From Paragorgia papillata (taxonomy: Eukaryota > Cnidaria > Anthozoa > Scleralcyonacea > Coralliidae): a stretch of 64,000 nucleotides of DNA. The stretch covers positions 3,902,501 to 3,966,500 of the forward strand of contig JAWNZC010000100.1 in NCBI GenBank assembly GCA_035771165.1, written 5' to 3'. A model generated the notes under the pieces. It was given only the letters and a program-made list of their open reading frames with translations. It searched no databases and was not told where the DNA came from. Shown piece by piece: positions 44,100 through 55,299 of the stretch (the stretch's first letter is position 1; the number at the start of each line of letters is the position of its first letter). The position numbers and the translations under genes were made by a program.

Positions 44100-45180
44100 G
44101 ACGACAAATATTTATCTCGCTTAAAGCTCGTAAGTCCTAAAGAGCGATAACAAACATGTTTGTACCTTATCTATGGGTATTTCTTGAAATACGTGTAAAA
44201 TCCTGGTGCATTATTTTTAAAATATATCTTAATATATCGAGAATGAAAGAAGTTTCCCCTCGGAATATATTAGAATACCACTGCGCACGCGTGGTTTTGT
44301 TTGCGACTGGCGAATACAACAATGGCGGAGAAACGCAAAGGAGCGATCAATTTTCTAATTGAAGCAACGACTTTCTAGGTTTAGCTGCATGGCTAATTAA
44401 ATATGGTCAGGACGAAAGGATTTATTGTCTGCCTAGCGGAAGGTGCGAATAAATATTAAAAGCTTTATATTCAACTTTAATATGGTCTGGCATGTTGACG
44501 AATGACGATGTTGTGAAGTCGGTTTGTAGAGTGTTGTTCGTTCGTGTCTGATATATTTTACACGAGTGGCGCTCGAGCAGCTTTGCACGTCAGCTCAATA
44601 ACAAATTCTGTATACTGGAGATTGTAGACTGTCTTCGCATTTTCATTTGGCGTTCAAGAAACAACTGTAGGAGAACCCTGGCCATATATGTATCTGTACC
44701 TTCGTGAACCTAGCGCGTGATTGGGCAGACGATTCGCAAAACTACATAATGTGAAGCTCGCAACAAATCATCAGACGATCATAATTTATGTATTTTTACA
44801 TCCACTTCGCAGATTTTAGTCAATTTTGATCTGGATCGACTGGACGTCACACGATACGTATTAGTATCGGAATTCTTGTGATGCGCCACGATTTTTACGC
44901 AAAAATTTCGAGGAGTTCAAAACGAACTTGTTGTTATTTTAAAAACAGACCGGAAAACAATAGCGAAGGGCACAAAAAACCTCAGTATTCATGTTTGTTG
45001 GAGTTTATAATATTTTCTTGTGCGTTGTTGACAAGAGAAAATGACTCTTTAAGAATCCCTCGAGATTCTATTTTGGGTTATTTGTCTGAGTTTTGCCTTG
45101 TATTAAATTAAGTTGGGCTTTGCTTTAGAAAATGGGCTGCCAGGCTGCGCGGCTGGCAGTTCTGTCCATACACGTGGAAA
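44100..45180. other. duplicated non-coding DNA
   Basis: A possible start CAACAATGGCGGAGAAACGC (44320) encodes MAEKRKGAINFLIEATTF and then meets TAG overlapping an AG|GTTTAG donor-like site. Unit B has MAEKRKGVINFLLETTTF at 51959. Might be a relic first exon. No further exon was found. Confidence 0.3.
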
Positions 45181-45189
45181 AATTGTTAT

Positions 45190-46470
45190 TGACTAGAAAC
45201 TTTGCACTATCCTTTTGATTATCTCAAAAAATGTTATAAAATACGATCTGGAGATAATAATTACAAATTACGTATTGGTGACGTTGATGTATTAATACCC
45301 AAACCTCAAACCCAGTGCATGAAAAAAAGTTTTCTATATAATGGTGGTTTGATTTGGAATTCTATATGATATTGGCCTTCGCCAACTAATAACCACACCG
45401 ACAAGACCTGTTTCTGGATCGCTTATTGATCATATCTACGTAGTTACTCATAAGGACAATGTTTTTAAATCTGGTACTTTACCTATTGTATTAAGTGACT
45501 GTTTGCCCATTTTCGTTACATGGGTAACCCGGGGTAATTTCACCAGTGCAGTCATAAGTCTATTTTGTATCGCTCGCTTAAAGATTTTTCTGGTGATCGT
45601 ATCGTAGCTAATTTGAATAATACACCATCGAACACCATTTTAATATGTTTACGGATATTAATGAAGCTCTTGGACATTGATATGCTCTGTTTAATTATGT
45701 ACTTGACTATCACGCAGCCGTGAAGAAAAAAACGAGTCAAAAGGCTTCACCAACCTGAATGGTTCACTGAGGAGAATAGTCATGCAATTAAGAAGCGCAA
45801 CAATCTACACAAACTTGCTATTTTAAGTAATACTGCTATTCACTGGCACGTAATCGAGTGGTAAATTTAATTAGAGATGCAAAGCGCACCTTCTACCGTA
45901 AGTCTATAAATGCTAAACTTGATAACCCAAAACATCTTTGGAAAATAATCCGTAACATTGCACCCTCGAAGTGTTGTAACATGCCTAACCACTTAATTAT
46001 AAACGATAAAACCTTTACAGACCCTGAATATATTGTTCATTTGTTCAATGATCACTTTGCACTCATTAGGGACTGTCTTAAGCTTGAAAATTTTATAGCA
46101 TCTCTAACTGGGACTACCTTACTAAATTTGTTTCTTCTAAACTACCACCAAATACCACGTTTACTATTCCTCCAGATTCAGAAGATTTTGTACTCAATCT
46201 GCTGTAACCATTCGTCTGTAACTAAAGCTTCTCAGTTAGACGATGTTAGCCAGTGGATATTTTCTTAAAATAGGCGCACCATTTATCTCGCCCATCCTAA
46301 CGAAGATTTATAATCTTGGCATTACCTCAGCCGTTTTTCCTAACTTATGGAAAATTGCTAAAGATTCTCCCCTATTTAAAGCTGGCTCGCTTTCTGACCG
46401 CTCTAACTTTCGTCCTGTCTCTGTTTTAGCAATAATTTCAAACATGTTCACGCGCAAACTGGATTTATAA
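45190..46470 (+). pseudogene. second LINE fragment (permuted), copy A
   Basis: First comes a C-terminal LINE piece (KIRSGDNNYKLRIGDVDVLI, CMKKSFLYNGGLIWNS, about 45230-45365). Directly after it comes the end of an endonuclease (RQLITTPTRPVSGSLIDHIY, 45385-45450), then the linker (DNPKHLWKIIRNIAPSK, IINDKTFTDPEYIV) and the start of a CR1/jockey-like polymerase (YNLGITSAVFPNLWKIAKDS, SNFRPVSVLAIISNMF). The 3' end therefore precedes the 5' end in the same orientation. There are multiple frameshifts and no catalytic core. Confidence 0.8.
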
Positions 46471-46672
46471 TTAAGAAATCAGATAATAAACGGCACTAAC
46501 TAAAGATCGTTTATTACCACACTTCTTAATTATAAATTCAACACGAGACTATTGGGTATTAATATACACCATTATCTAATGTAACATGCACCAATATCAC
46601 CAAGTCCCTCACGAATTCTACTATAATAAACGATCGAGTATCTATTTCATAAACTCGTATAACTCGTTGCTA

Positions 46673-46853
46673 TAGACCACTTTCATTATAGCGACTAATT
46701 TGAATATTTTTTTATGTGCATCTTAATAAGCCTTTCTGGCCTCGTTTGTGAGTCTGCAACTCAAAAGAATCTTTGCTTCATAACGAGGCCAGAAAGGCTC
46801 GTTAAAATGCACATAAAAGAATATTTAAACTGGTGGCCATTATGAAAGTGGTC
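46673..46853. mobile_element. 181-bp foldback MITE at duplication junction
   Basis: Ends TAGACCACTTTCATTAT and (reverse) TAGACCACTTTCATAAT, with inner ATGTGCAT and GGCCTCGTT arms. The flanks are TA (46671-46672 and 46854-46855), and unit A at 39200 has GTTGCTATGG, close to the expected empty site. Confidence 0.85.
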
Positions 46854-46869
46854 TATGCCACTTGTGCAG

Positions 46870-47556
46870 TTCGAATCCAGCTGCTGCCAGGACAGTTGTA
46901 GCCTCTTCCTTCAATTGAACTACGTCTTTCTTCGACTCGCCACCACCCTGGATATCATCAACGTAAGTTTCATCTCTCAGTGCCTGGACAGTATCAGCGT
47001 ACGCTTTTTCATATCTCTCCAAATGCTTTTCCAGTGTTGCTCCCAGGATGTATGGACTAGAAGTTGCTCCGAATAAGACGCGCGTGAATCTGTACTCAGT
47101 TACATTTCGTTCTCTCAAGTTGTTGTACCAGAAAATTCGTTGCGCATCACGATCATATTCTTGTACCACGATTTGAAGAAACGTCTTTTTGACATCCCCA
47201 GTGATACAAAACCGTCGTAACCGCTTGTGAAGAATAATGTCAAAAAGGAGTGGTTGTAAGGACGGACCTGTTTCCAAGCAGTCATTCAACGATGGAGTGG
47301 TAGCGTCTGGCTTTGACGAACAGTCGTAGACAATGCGCATTTTGGTAGATTCTGCTTGTTCTCTAATCACAGGTTGGTGAGGGACATAGTGAATTACATT
47401 CCCCGTGGGTTGTTCAGGAACCGGCACTATCACCCCCTTTTTTAATTGTTCTTGCATGATGTCGTCATAATCCTGTAGTTTTCCAATATGTTCCAGTCTC
47501 CGGGTAACGCTATTGAGTAGGGCGTTCGACAACTTCCTGTTTTCTGGCAAAGGCAT
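46870..47556 (-). pseudogene. BEL/Pao reverse transcriptase, copy B (best preserved)
   Basis: Over 220 codons are open without a break: MPLPENRKLSNALLNSVTRR, DYDDIMQEQLKKGVIVPVPE, the CSSKPDATTPSLNDCLETGP block, FCITGDVKKTFLQIVVQEYD, FTRVLFGATSSPYILGATL, and the catalytic TYVDDIQGGG. In Pao-type enzymes the polymerase copies element RNA to DNA inside particles. The rest of the polyprotein is broken and the frame ends at the duplication edge, so it cannot act. The frame differences from copy A show which indels in A are post-duplication. Confidence 0.9.
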
Positions 47557-48048
47557 GTGACCAAGCTTTCATGGCAGCCTCGTCTCGTAGATTCCCTGGC
47601 TGTTTTGCACAAGCTGTTGCTTGAAGTCTTGGTGGCCAAACGTTGGCACATCCACACAGGATCGCTGACACCAAGCACGTCCAGATTGCATAAGCGCTCA
47701 AACTCCTCCTGCTCGGTGAGTAGCAAGAAATTCTTCTCGGAATCCTCACCCATCTGAACACCACCATATAGTGTTCAGCCCAACATCGTAAATTCAGCAC
47801 CAGGATCTTTGTCAGGTTTGTTGCCCAATATTGGATGTTTACTGGATTTGATTCGTTGGAAGTCTGACTCCGAGCATAATGTGCACAGGCATACTGTCCA
47901 TTGTTGTTCCCTCTTCGCAGAACTGCAGTGGTTGAAGTCGAGGATATTTTTTCTTCAGATCACAGACGTTTGGATTTGGAAGACAAGTTAATACATCCTT
48001 TTCAGCGTTAATGCATTCCAAGTCGATCTTGAATCCATCAACCACTGT

Positions 48049-48423
48049 TCACTCCACCGTCACTTGGTAAATTTCGACAAATTTGTTCATCGCTCCGTAC
48101 ATCTGTTCAATGCAACGTTTCTCCTTCCAGACTAGTCGCAATCCCAACTTAGTGATTAAATCGCTACAGATATACGAACTGCTGGTACCAGTATCGATCA
48201 TTAGTCGCACTTTTTCCCATATCCAAGTTGTTTTTTTTACCTGACTGTCGTTTATCCCATCTGTTGAAGACTTCTCCGGTTGCTGACATATGGACGTATG
48301 CAGTCTCTGCCCACACATGTGACAGCCTCGAGCTCGGCACGTTGACGCTAGATGTCCAGGGTTTCCACAGTTGAAGCAGGCTTTCTTGCGTTCCCGGATC
48401 TCGCGTCGATCAGCAACATTCAA
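48049..48423 (-). pseudogene. BEL/Pao zinc knuckle and protease, copy B
   Basis: Contains CFNCGNPGHLASTC, the RGCHMCGQRLHTSIC piece and the active-site stretch MIDTGTSSSYIC, matching copy A at 40399-40827. The first knuckle upstream is interrupted by a stop codon not present in A. Confidence 0.85.
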
Positions 48424-48536
48424 AACCCTAGTGCACTTGATACCGGTGTGCCCTGTCGAAGCACATTAGATGCACTTTACTTGCTTGTATCCACCACTCC
48501 CGTTGCCGGTAGAAGTTTGTCGCGGTTTCTCCAACT

Positions 48537-49347
48537 TTATTTGTTGTCGTTCTGTTTGCTCTTGGTTTCACTCTCTTCGTTTCGCAGGTTTCGATCCACA
48601 TATTTTCTCAAATGTTCAACGAGTTGTTCTAACCCCCACTCTTCCCAGTCGTCATACTTTTGAACTAAGACCTCTCGAACAGGCCCTAGCTTGTGCATAA
48701 GTGCATACACGGTAGACTGTGCTATTAGCAGTTTCCCCAATGTGGAAAATGTCCTGGCGATCCTCGATAGCTTGTTGTAGAAGTCGGGAATTGAGTCGAT
48801 TTTGTGAATGCTGGTCAACGTATGAAGGCTTTTTAGGTCCTTTATTATAGTGCCTTGTGGACCTTGCTGTCCTTCCCATAATTCTCCACGAGTATGCCCT
48901 TGGTTTCTTTGTAACCATCTGTTGAGTGTGGTAATCCAAGAATGTCATCTCGTGGTTTGTCCTTCACCAGCTCCAAGAGATAGTGGAACTTGCTAATCTC
49001 GACAGGGTTGACTCGCCGACTTCGAATGTGAACTGGTTCCAAAATCGTAGCTAATCCTTGTAATCTCCTGAAAATGGCGTTATAGTATACTTTTGTAACT
49101 TCACAGTTTGTTGAGCCCTCCTTTGATTTGTGATTCCACTCTCTCTGCCTGCTTCTTCAGTTTGCTTCTGCAGCCGCAGCTTTCGCATAAACCACTCTTC
49201 CTCGGCGCGCTGCTGTCGAATCATCGCTTCTCCCATTTCCTTTTGTTGCTGGAACCGAAATTTCGTTTGCTCCTGGTTGATTCTCCTCAGGTCCTGAAGC
49301 CCTCTTTGTAATTTCTCCTCTCGTTTCTGTCTCTTAAGCTCATCCAA
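48537..49347 (-). pseudogene. BEL/Pao Gag, copy B
   Basis: Same order of blocks as in copy A (coiled-coil start, PFSGDYKD, ISKFHYLLELVKDKPRDDIL, HKIDSIPDFYNKLSRIART), also in several frames. The conserved break points with copy A indicate that decay had begun before the duplication. Confidence 0.85.
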
Positions 49348-49716
49348 TCACCGCTTACAATGATCTCTTTATTTACGGAACACAGCGAGGCAATCCTTTT
49401 GCTTTTCTGACCATTCACGGATGTGTTCTAGACTTTGATCATTGTCGATTCAATGCAGAAGGCTCTCGTGCTTTGTTAGCTCAAGTCGCTTTATCGAGTC
49501 TCCAATTTTCTCGTAAGTTAAAGCTGCATCATCGTGGCTGTTTGTAGTCAAAAGTTCCTCAGCCTCTGCCAGTTTCATTTTCTCGAGAGCTGGGCATTTT
49601 TCATGTTTTGTTTCAGTTTCCATAGTTTTTACAAGAAAAAAACCCGATCACTCTTCGTAAAAATTGTCGATCACTCTTCGTTGAAGTTGTCTGCCACTCT
49701 TAGAAATTGTCGGCCA

Positions 49717-50141
49717 CTGTTACCAAATAAATAGCAACAGTTGTTGCTATGGCAGCAATGACGTTTCAAAATGGCTGCCAATTACCTTTCAAACTAATTT
49801 AATACGAAGAAAACTTAGGTGACCCCCAATTTTTTTTTCATTAAAACTTTTCCTGAAGTATGAGTAATCAATAGGCCGATTTTAAAAAAATTCTGCAGAA
49901 GGAATAATTTTTTCCCCGAAACAATCATGTTTGTTAATTTTTAAAAAATTTGGATATACAGAATTTTTTTTAAATCGGCCTATTGATTACTCATACTTCT
50001 AAGGAAAAGTTATAATAAAAAACAAATGAGGGGTTACCAAAGTTTTTTTCGAATTAAATTAGATTGAAGGGTTATTGGCAGCCATTTTGAAACGCCATTG
50101 TTGCCATAGCAACAACTGCTGCTATTTATTTGGTAACAGTT
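49717..50141. mobile_element. foldback element with X-box motifs, copy B
   Basis: Duplicate of 42066-42488. The right arm keeps GTTGCCATAGCAAC (50100-50113). The left arm has one substitution (GTTGCTATGGCAGC, 49743-49756). Confidence 0.9.
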
Positions 50142-50309
50142 TTTGATTTTCAGAATGTTTAGCTATGGATAACATTTAGTTTTATTCTTTTTCCGAGTTG
50201 TTTATGCACGTGTTTTGGACTCCCAAACTTGTATTGTCCATATTTCTAGGAACTGTATCTAGCCACTTTAAATGTATATAATCTTTAACTTTTCTAAAAT
50301 AAAGTCTTT

Positions 50310-50612
50310 CAAATTAAGATCGCGTGTTTATATTTTATGTATCTTGCGCGATTGTAAACAATTTTACACAGCATAAGTTGTGTAAAAAAGCACGTCTTCA
50401 GTGAAGAAAAAACACACACATTGTGTAGAAAAACACGCGCTGCGTGTAAGACAACACGATTTAAAAAAACACGGTTTATAGTGTGTCGTTTGGGCGACAA
50501 GCCGTTTACACGCGTTATAAAGTATAAATTTACACACCTAATTTACATCCGCGTAGAAAAACAACACGGCTTATAGTGTGCTGTTTGGGCGATAAAAAAA
50601 TGTGTCTAATTT
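50310..50612. repeat. dense short inverted words (ACAC/GTGT), copy B
   Basis: Duplicate of 42660-42960. Several substitutions keep complementarity (for example CACGCGCTGCGTG for CACGCACTGCGTG). Confidence 0.6.
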
Positions 50613-51480
50613 CTACACACTTGTTTTTAGAGTCCAACAGTTACGTTCACGGTGCTCAGATAGCTGTTGTGGACAAATTTGTGTCTTTGGGAAGCACTCT
50701 TCACAGGACTGGTTCGCTAGATTCTGAAATATCCTACCGACTGGAGACAGCAAGCGTAGCTTTTGATAAACTTGAGCACATGGTGTGGTCTCAGCATAAC
50801 GTAACGTTGAACACCAAGCTGATTGTATATGACGCATGTGTCATTACTGTCCTGCTCTATTCCTCTGAAACATGGACCACATACCATCATCACGTGAAGT
50901 TCTGGAACGTATCCATCAGAACTGTCTGAGACGGATTATAGACATCAAATGGCAAACGTTCACACCTGATACTGAAATTCAGAGAGCAGGCTGTTTGAGC
51001 ATCGAGTCACGCATCACGAAGAACCGAATGCGATGGACTGGACACGTTGTTAGGTTAGAAGATTGTAGATTGACGAAAATGGTTTTCTACGGTGAACTGG
51101 CTGAAGGAAAACGCCCAGCTCATATGCCTAAGAAGCGCTACATGGACTGTGTGAAACACAACTTGAGGGATATGGGCGTATATGTAAGTAAGTGGGAATT
51201 GATTGCACTGAATAGGGACATTTGGAGAAAAACTATTTATGATGGCATTAATATATTTGAACAAAAGCGGGTAGTAAAGGCCAAAGTTGAAACGTGCTGC
51301 AAGGAAATTTGTTTGTGGTATAACAGATCCGGAACTAACATGCTCTTTTTGTGGTCGCTTTTGTTTGTCAAAGGCGGTCTTGGGAAGGCATCTGAAAGTT
51401 CGTGATGATGTGCGAGAGTCGCCATTGCGTAGAATGCTAAGTCACTTCCGGGAACTTAATAATATTTTTACGGCAAATAA
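50612..51480 (+). pseudogene. LINE C-terminal fragment, copy B
   Basis: Duplicate of 42960-43820, with the same frameshift after the SSETWTTY block and the same terminal CSFCGRFCLSK. A 3-bp deletion removes one codon after PDTEI. Shared frameshifts show the LINE was dead before duplication. Confidence 0.88.
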
Positions 51481-51699
51481 GAGCCACAAAGTTTGACTGG
51501 ATTTGGTTGTCGTAAATGCCCAAAACGCCCGTAACCTACAAGGCTTGTCGTTTCTAGTGCAAAGTTTCACAGAAACTTTGTAGTATTGTGATGAGCGGCG
51601 AAAATTCACACGATAGATAGATAGACAGTGTAAACTTTCTGGGGGATAAAGTTACCATGTTTAACGACACACATACTTGTCGTAGTTGGAAGGCTAAAA

Positions 51700-52790
51700 C
51701 CAGTCAAAATGTGAAACACCAGTATCAGTCTTTCATAGACGACAAATATTAATGTCGCTTAAAGCTCGTAAGTCCTAAAGAACGATAACAGACAGGTTTG
51801 TACCTTATATATGGATATTTCTTGAAAGACGTGTAAAATCATGGTGCATTATTTTTAAAATATACCTTAATATATCGAGAATAAAAGAAGTTTCCCCCCG
51901 GAATATATTAGAATAGAACTGCGCACGCGTGGTTTTGTTTGCGACTGGCGAATACAACAATGGCGGAGAAACGCAAAGGAGTGATCAATTTTCTTCTCGA
52001 AACAACGACTTTCTAGGCTTAGCTGCATGGCTAATTAAATATGGTCAGGACGAAAGGATTTATTGTCTGCCTAGCGGAAGGTGGGAATCAATATTAAAAT
52101 CTTTATATTCAACTTTAATATGGTCTGGCATGTTGACGATGTTGTGAAGTCGGTTTGTAGAGTGTTGTTGGTTCGTGTCTGTTATATTTTACACGTGTGG
52201 CGCTCGAGCAGTTTTGTACGTCAGCTCAATAAAAAATATGTATACTGGAGACGGTAGACTGTCTTCGCATTTTCATTTGGCGTTCATGTTCCAGGAGAAC
52301 CCTGGCCATATATGTATCTGTACCTGCGTGAACTTAGCACGTGATTGGGCAGACGATTCGCAAAGCTGCATAACGTGAAGCTAGCAACAAATCATCAGAC
52401 GATCGTAATTTATGTATTTTTACATCCACTTCGCAGATTTTAGTCAATTTTGATCCGGATCGACTGGACGTCACACGATACGTCTTAGTATCGGAATTCT
52501 TGTGATGCGCCAAGCTTTTTACACAAAAATTTCGAGGAGTTCAAAACGAACTTGTTGTTATGTTAAAAACAGACAGGAAAACAATAGCGAAGGGCACAAA
52601 AAAACATCAGTATTCATGTTTGTTGGAGTTTATAATATTTTCTTGCGTTCTTGACGAGAGAAAATGACTCTTTAAGAATCCCTCGAGATTCTATTTTGGG
52701 TTGTTTGTCTGAGTTTTGGCTTGTATTCAATTAACTTGGACTTACCTTTAGAAAATGGGCTGGCAGCTCTGTCCATACACGTGGCAAAAT
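51700..52790. other. duplicated non-coding DNA
   Basis: Counterpart of 44100-45180. It contains the MAEKRKG start at 51959. No other feature is supported. Confidence 0.35.
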
Positions 52791-52799
52791 TATTATTAT

Positions 52800-53975
52800 C
52801 TTTGACTAGAAACTTTGCACTATCCTCCTGATTATCTCAAAAAATGTTATAAATTACGATCTGGAGATAATAATTACAAATTAAGTATTGGTGAGGTTGA
52901 TGTATCAATACCCAAACCTCAAACCCAGTGCATGAAAAAAAGTTTTCTTATATAATGGTGGCTTGATTTGGAATTCTATGATATTGATCTTCACCAACTA
53001 ATAACCACAGCGACAAGACCTATTTCTGGATCGCTTATGGACCATATCTACGTAGTTACTCATAAGGCAATGCTTTTAAATCTTGTACTTTACCTATTAC
53101 ATTAAGTGACCATTTGCCCATTTTCGTTACGTGGGTAACCCGGGGTAATTTCACCAGTACAGTCATAAGTCTATTTTCTATCGCTCGTTTAAAGATTTTT
53201 CCGCTGATCGTTTCGTAACTGATTTGAATAATACACCATGGAACACCATATAAATGTTTACGGACATTAATGAAGCTCTTGGACATTGGTATGCTCTGTT
53301 AAATTATCTACTTGACTCTACTTGAGCACGCACCCTTGAAGAAAAAGGCTTCACCATTCTGAATGGTTCACTAATGAGATTAGTCATACAATTAAGAAGC
53401 GCAACAATCTACACAAACTTGCTATTTTAAGTAATACTACTCTTAATTATAGATGCAAAGCGCACCTTCTACCGTAAGTCTATAAATGCTAATCTTGATA
53501 ACCCAAAACATCTTTGGAAAATAATCCGTAACATTGCACTCTCGAAGTGTTGTAACATGCCTAACCACTTAATTATAAACGATAAAACCTTTACAGACCT
53601 TAAAGATATTGATAATTTGTTCAATGATCACTTTGCACTCATTAGGGACTGTTGATAATTCTATAGCAACTCTAACTGGGACTACCTTACTAATTTTGTT
53701 TCTTCCACGTTTACTATTCCTCCAGTTTCAGAAGATTTTGTACTCAATCTGCTAAACCATTTGTCTGTAACTAAATCTGCTGCGTTAGACGATGTTAGTG
53801 GATATTTTCTTAAAATAGGCGCACCATCTATCTCGCTCATCCTAACGAAGATTTATAATCTTGGCATTACCTCAGCCATTTTTCCTAACTTATGGAAAAT
53901 TGCTAAAGATTCTCCCCTATTTTAAGCTGGCTCGCTTTCTGGCCGCTCTAACTTTCGTCCTATCTCTGTTTTAGC
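52800..53975 (+). pseudogene. second LINE fragment (permuted), copy B
   Basis: Duplicate of 45190-46470 with extra deletions (for example around 53330-53450). The same C-terminal piece precedes the same endonuclease piece (near 52985-53060), so the permutation predates the duplication. Confidence 0.8.
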
Positions 53976-54157
53976 AATAATAAACGGCACAAACAAAATA
54001 TCGTTTATTACCACATTTTTGAATTATAAATTCAACACGAGACTATTGGGTATTAATATACACCATTATCTAATCTAACATGCACCAATATCACCAAGTC
54101 CCTCACGAATTCTACTATAATAGACGATTGAGAATCTGTTTCATAAACTCGTGTGTC

Positions 54158-54393
54158 GTGTTTTACCAGGTGTTACAAACGCTCGAAAACAACAAAATCA
54201 GTCGGCCTATCACCTCGTAATTTTCAATGTTCTCTCGTCTTTGTAAAACATTTGAAAACAATAAAAATCACCCGGCATGCAGCCTCGTGATTATTCTCTC
54301 ATGTTTTACAAATAATCGAGAACAATGAAATACTTGGTTAACGGCCTCGTGATTTTCATCATCCACTCGTGTTGGTAACCCCCGGTAAAACAC
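54158..54393. mobile_element. 236-bp inverted-repeat element
   Basis: Ends GTGTTTTACCAGGTGTTAC and (reverse) GTGTTTTACCGGGGGTTAC, with repeated GCCTCGTGATTTTCA-type words inside. It starts six bases after the end of duplication unit B, so it may mark or have caused that breakpoint. Confidence 0.8.
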
Positions 54394-54683
54394 TCCCACT
54401 TCTTTATGAAATATTTCTGGAAATTTGCATTGAGAATTAATGTGAAAGTCACATTGACGAATGAGAAACTTATATATTCGGACGAATGTAGTCAGCATTC
54501 TATAGCATCCGTGCAGGTTATAACCTATTGGCCATGATGCGTTTCCTATACCACATAGCATACTTACAAACTAGGATAAAAACAGCATCGTTTTCGCCAG
54601 TTACAGTTTTACAAACAGTACAACAGTAATGTTCTTATTCCAAAACGAAAGGTAACAATGTACAAATTAACATTATAGCTTAC

Positions 54684-55007
54684 TTGATTCTTTACCACAT
54701 TGAACACCGGCATCTTCGTGCTGCATACAATTGTGTCTCCCCCATCCTCCATGAGCACAGCTGGCTAAGGACCGTTCACTTCCTTCACATTTAACGTTAT
54801 CTAGCCATATTGTTCCATTACCATCCGGAACATCACGACCTCGAAGAGCTGCACTAGCCCCTGAAAAGCCAAGTTGTCGACAAACCACGTAAGCATCGAT
54901 TAAGTCCCAGTTGTTATCACAAATCGTTCCCCATTTTTCGTGATAAAATATTTCGACACGTCCAATACCCGATCTATTAAATGGTCCTTTTAATCGGATG
55001 AAAGTAC
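54684..55007 (-). CDS. SRCR-domain exon (intact, partial gene)
   Basis: A 324-bp exon with acceptor TTCATAG|GTACTTTC (55007) and donor TCAA|GTAAGC (54684), phase 1-1. It encodes one SRCR domain: GIGRVEIFYHEKWGTICDNN, AYVVCRQLGFSGASAALRG, the WLDNVKCEGSERSLASC segment and HEDAGVQC. Six cysteines fall at group A positions, and the frame has no stops. It is very similar to the exon at 59149-59472 (shared DVPDGNGTIWLD), closer than to 11450-11773. In the gene it would sit between them. The intron to the next SRCR exon downstream is about 43 kb. Confidence 0.94.
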
Positions 55008-55064
55008 CTATGAAAAATATTAATAAAATTGAAATGTTTCAATTATAGATTGAATTACTCGAAA

Positions 55065-55290
55065 CATTATTGATCGGTCGATCGGTTGCTCATTCAGTCG
55101 GTCAGTCGGTCGGTCGGTCGGTTGGCCGGTCAGCCGGTTGGTCAGTCAGTCGGTCGGTCGGTCGGTCGGTCGGTCGGTCGGTCAGTCAGTCAGCCGGTCA
55201 GTTACTTGGTCGACGATCCGTCGGTACGATGAACCGTCGGAAGAGCGGACGAACGGATGAACGGACAAGCGGACAAACGGACCAACTCCA
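55065..55290. repeat. (GGTC)n tetramer array and (GGAC)n-like tail
   Basis: GGTCGGTCGGTC with GGTCAGTC and CCGGTCA variants to about 55205, then ACGGACGAACGG-type words. Intronic, directly upstream of an SRCR exon. Confidence 0.9.
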
Positions 55291-55299
55291 CAAGAATTC

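Larger units (their letters stand above)
39202..46658. repeat. 7.4 kb tandem duplication, unit A
   Basis: Direct repeat of unit B (46856-54152). Same order and orientation of a BEL fragment, X-box foldback, ACAC-rich segment, LINE 3' fragment, unique-looking DNA and a second LINE fragment. The offset falls from 7,653 bp at the left to about 7,494 bp at the right because of small indels. A MITE at 46673-46853 sits at the junction. Confidence 0.95.
46856..49623 (-). mobile_element. BEL/Pao retrotransposon, copy B (inactive)
   Basis: Partner of copy A within the duplication. It begins, in element order, near 49623 (TETKHEKCPALEKMKLAEAE). The Gag reading frame here is open further than in A before it meets the shared TGA (49450-49452) and TAA (49369-49371). 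The 3' side stops at the duplication boundary, so it has even less of the element than copy A. Confidence 0.9.
46856..54152. repeat. 7.3 kb tandem duplication, unit B
   Basis: Direct copy of 39202-46658. Differences are mostly substitutions and short indels spread over the whole length, by eye about 5 percent, so the duplication is not brand-new and is unlikely to be an assembly error. Confidence 0.95.

Noticed and set aside
46840..47556. A functional reverse transcriptase gene
   Set aside because: The open stretch is only the middle of a BEL polyprotein cut by a duplication boundary. Gag and protease upstream are broken.
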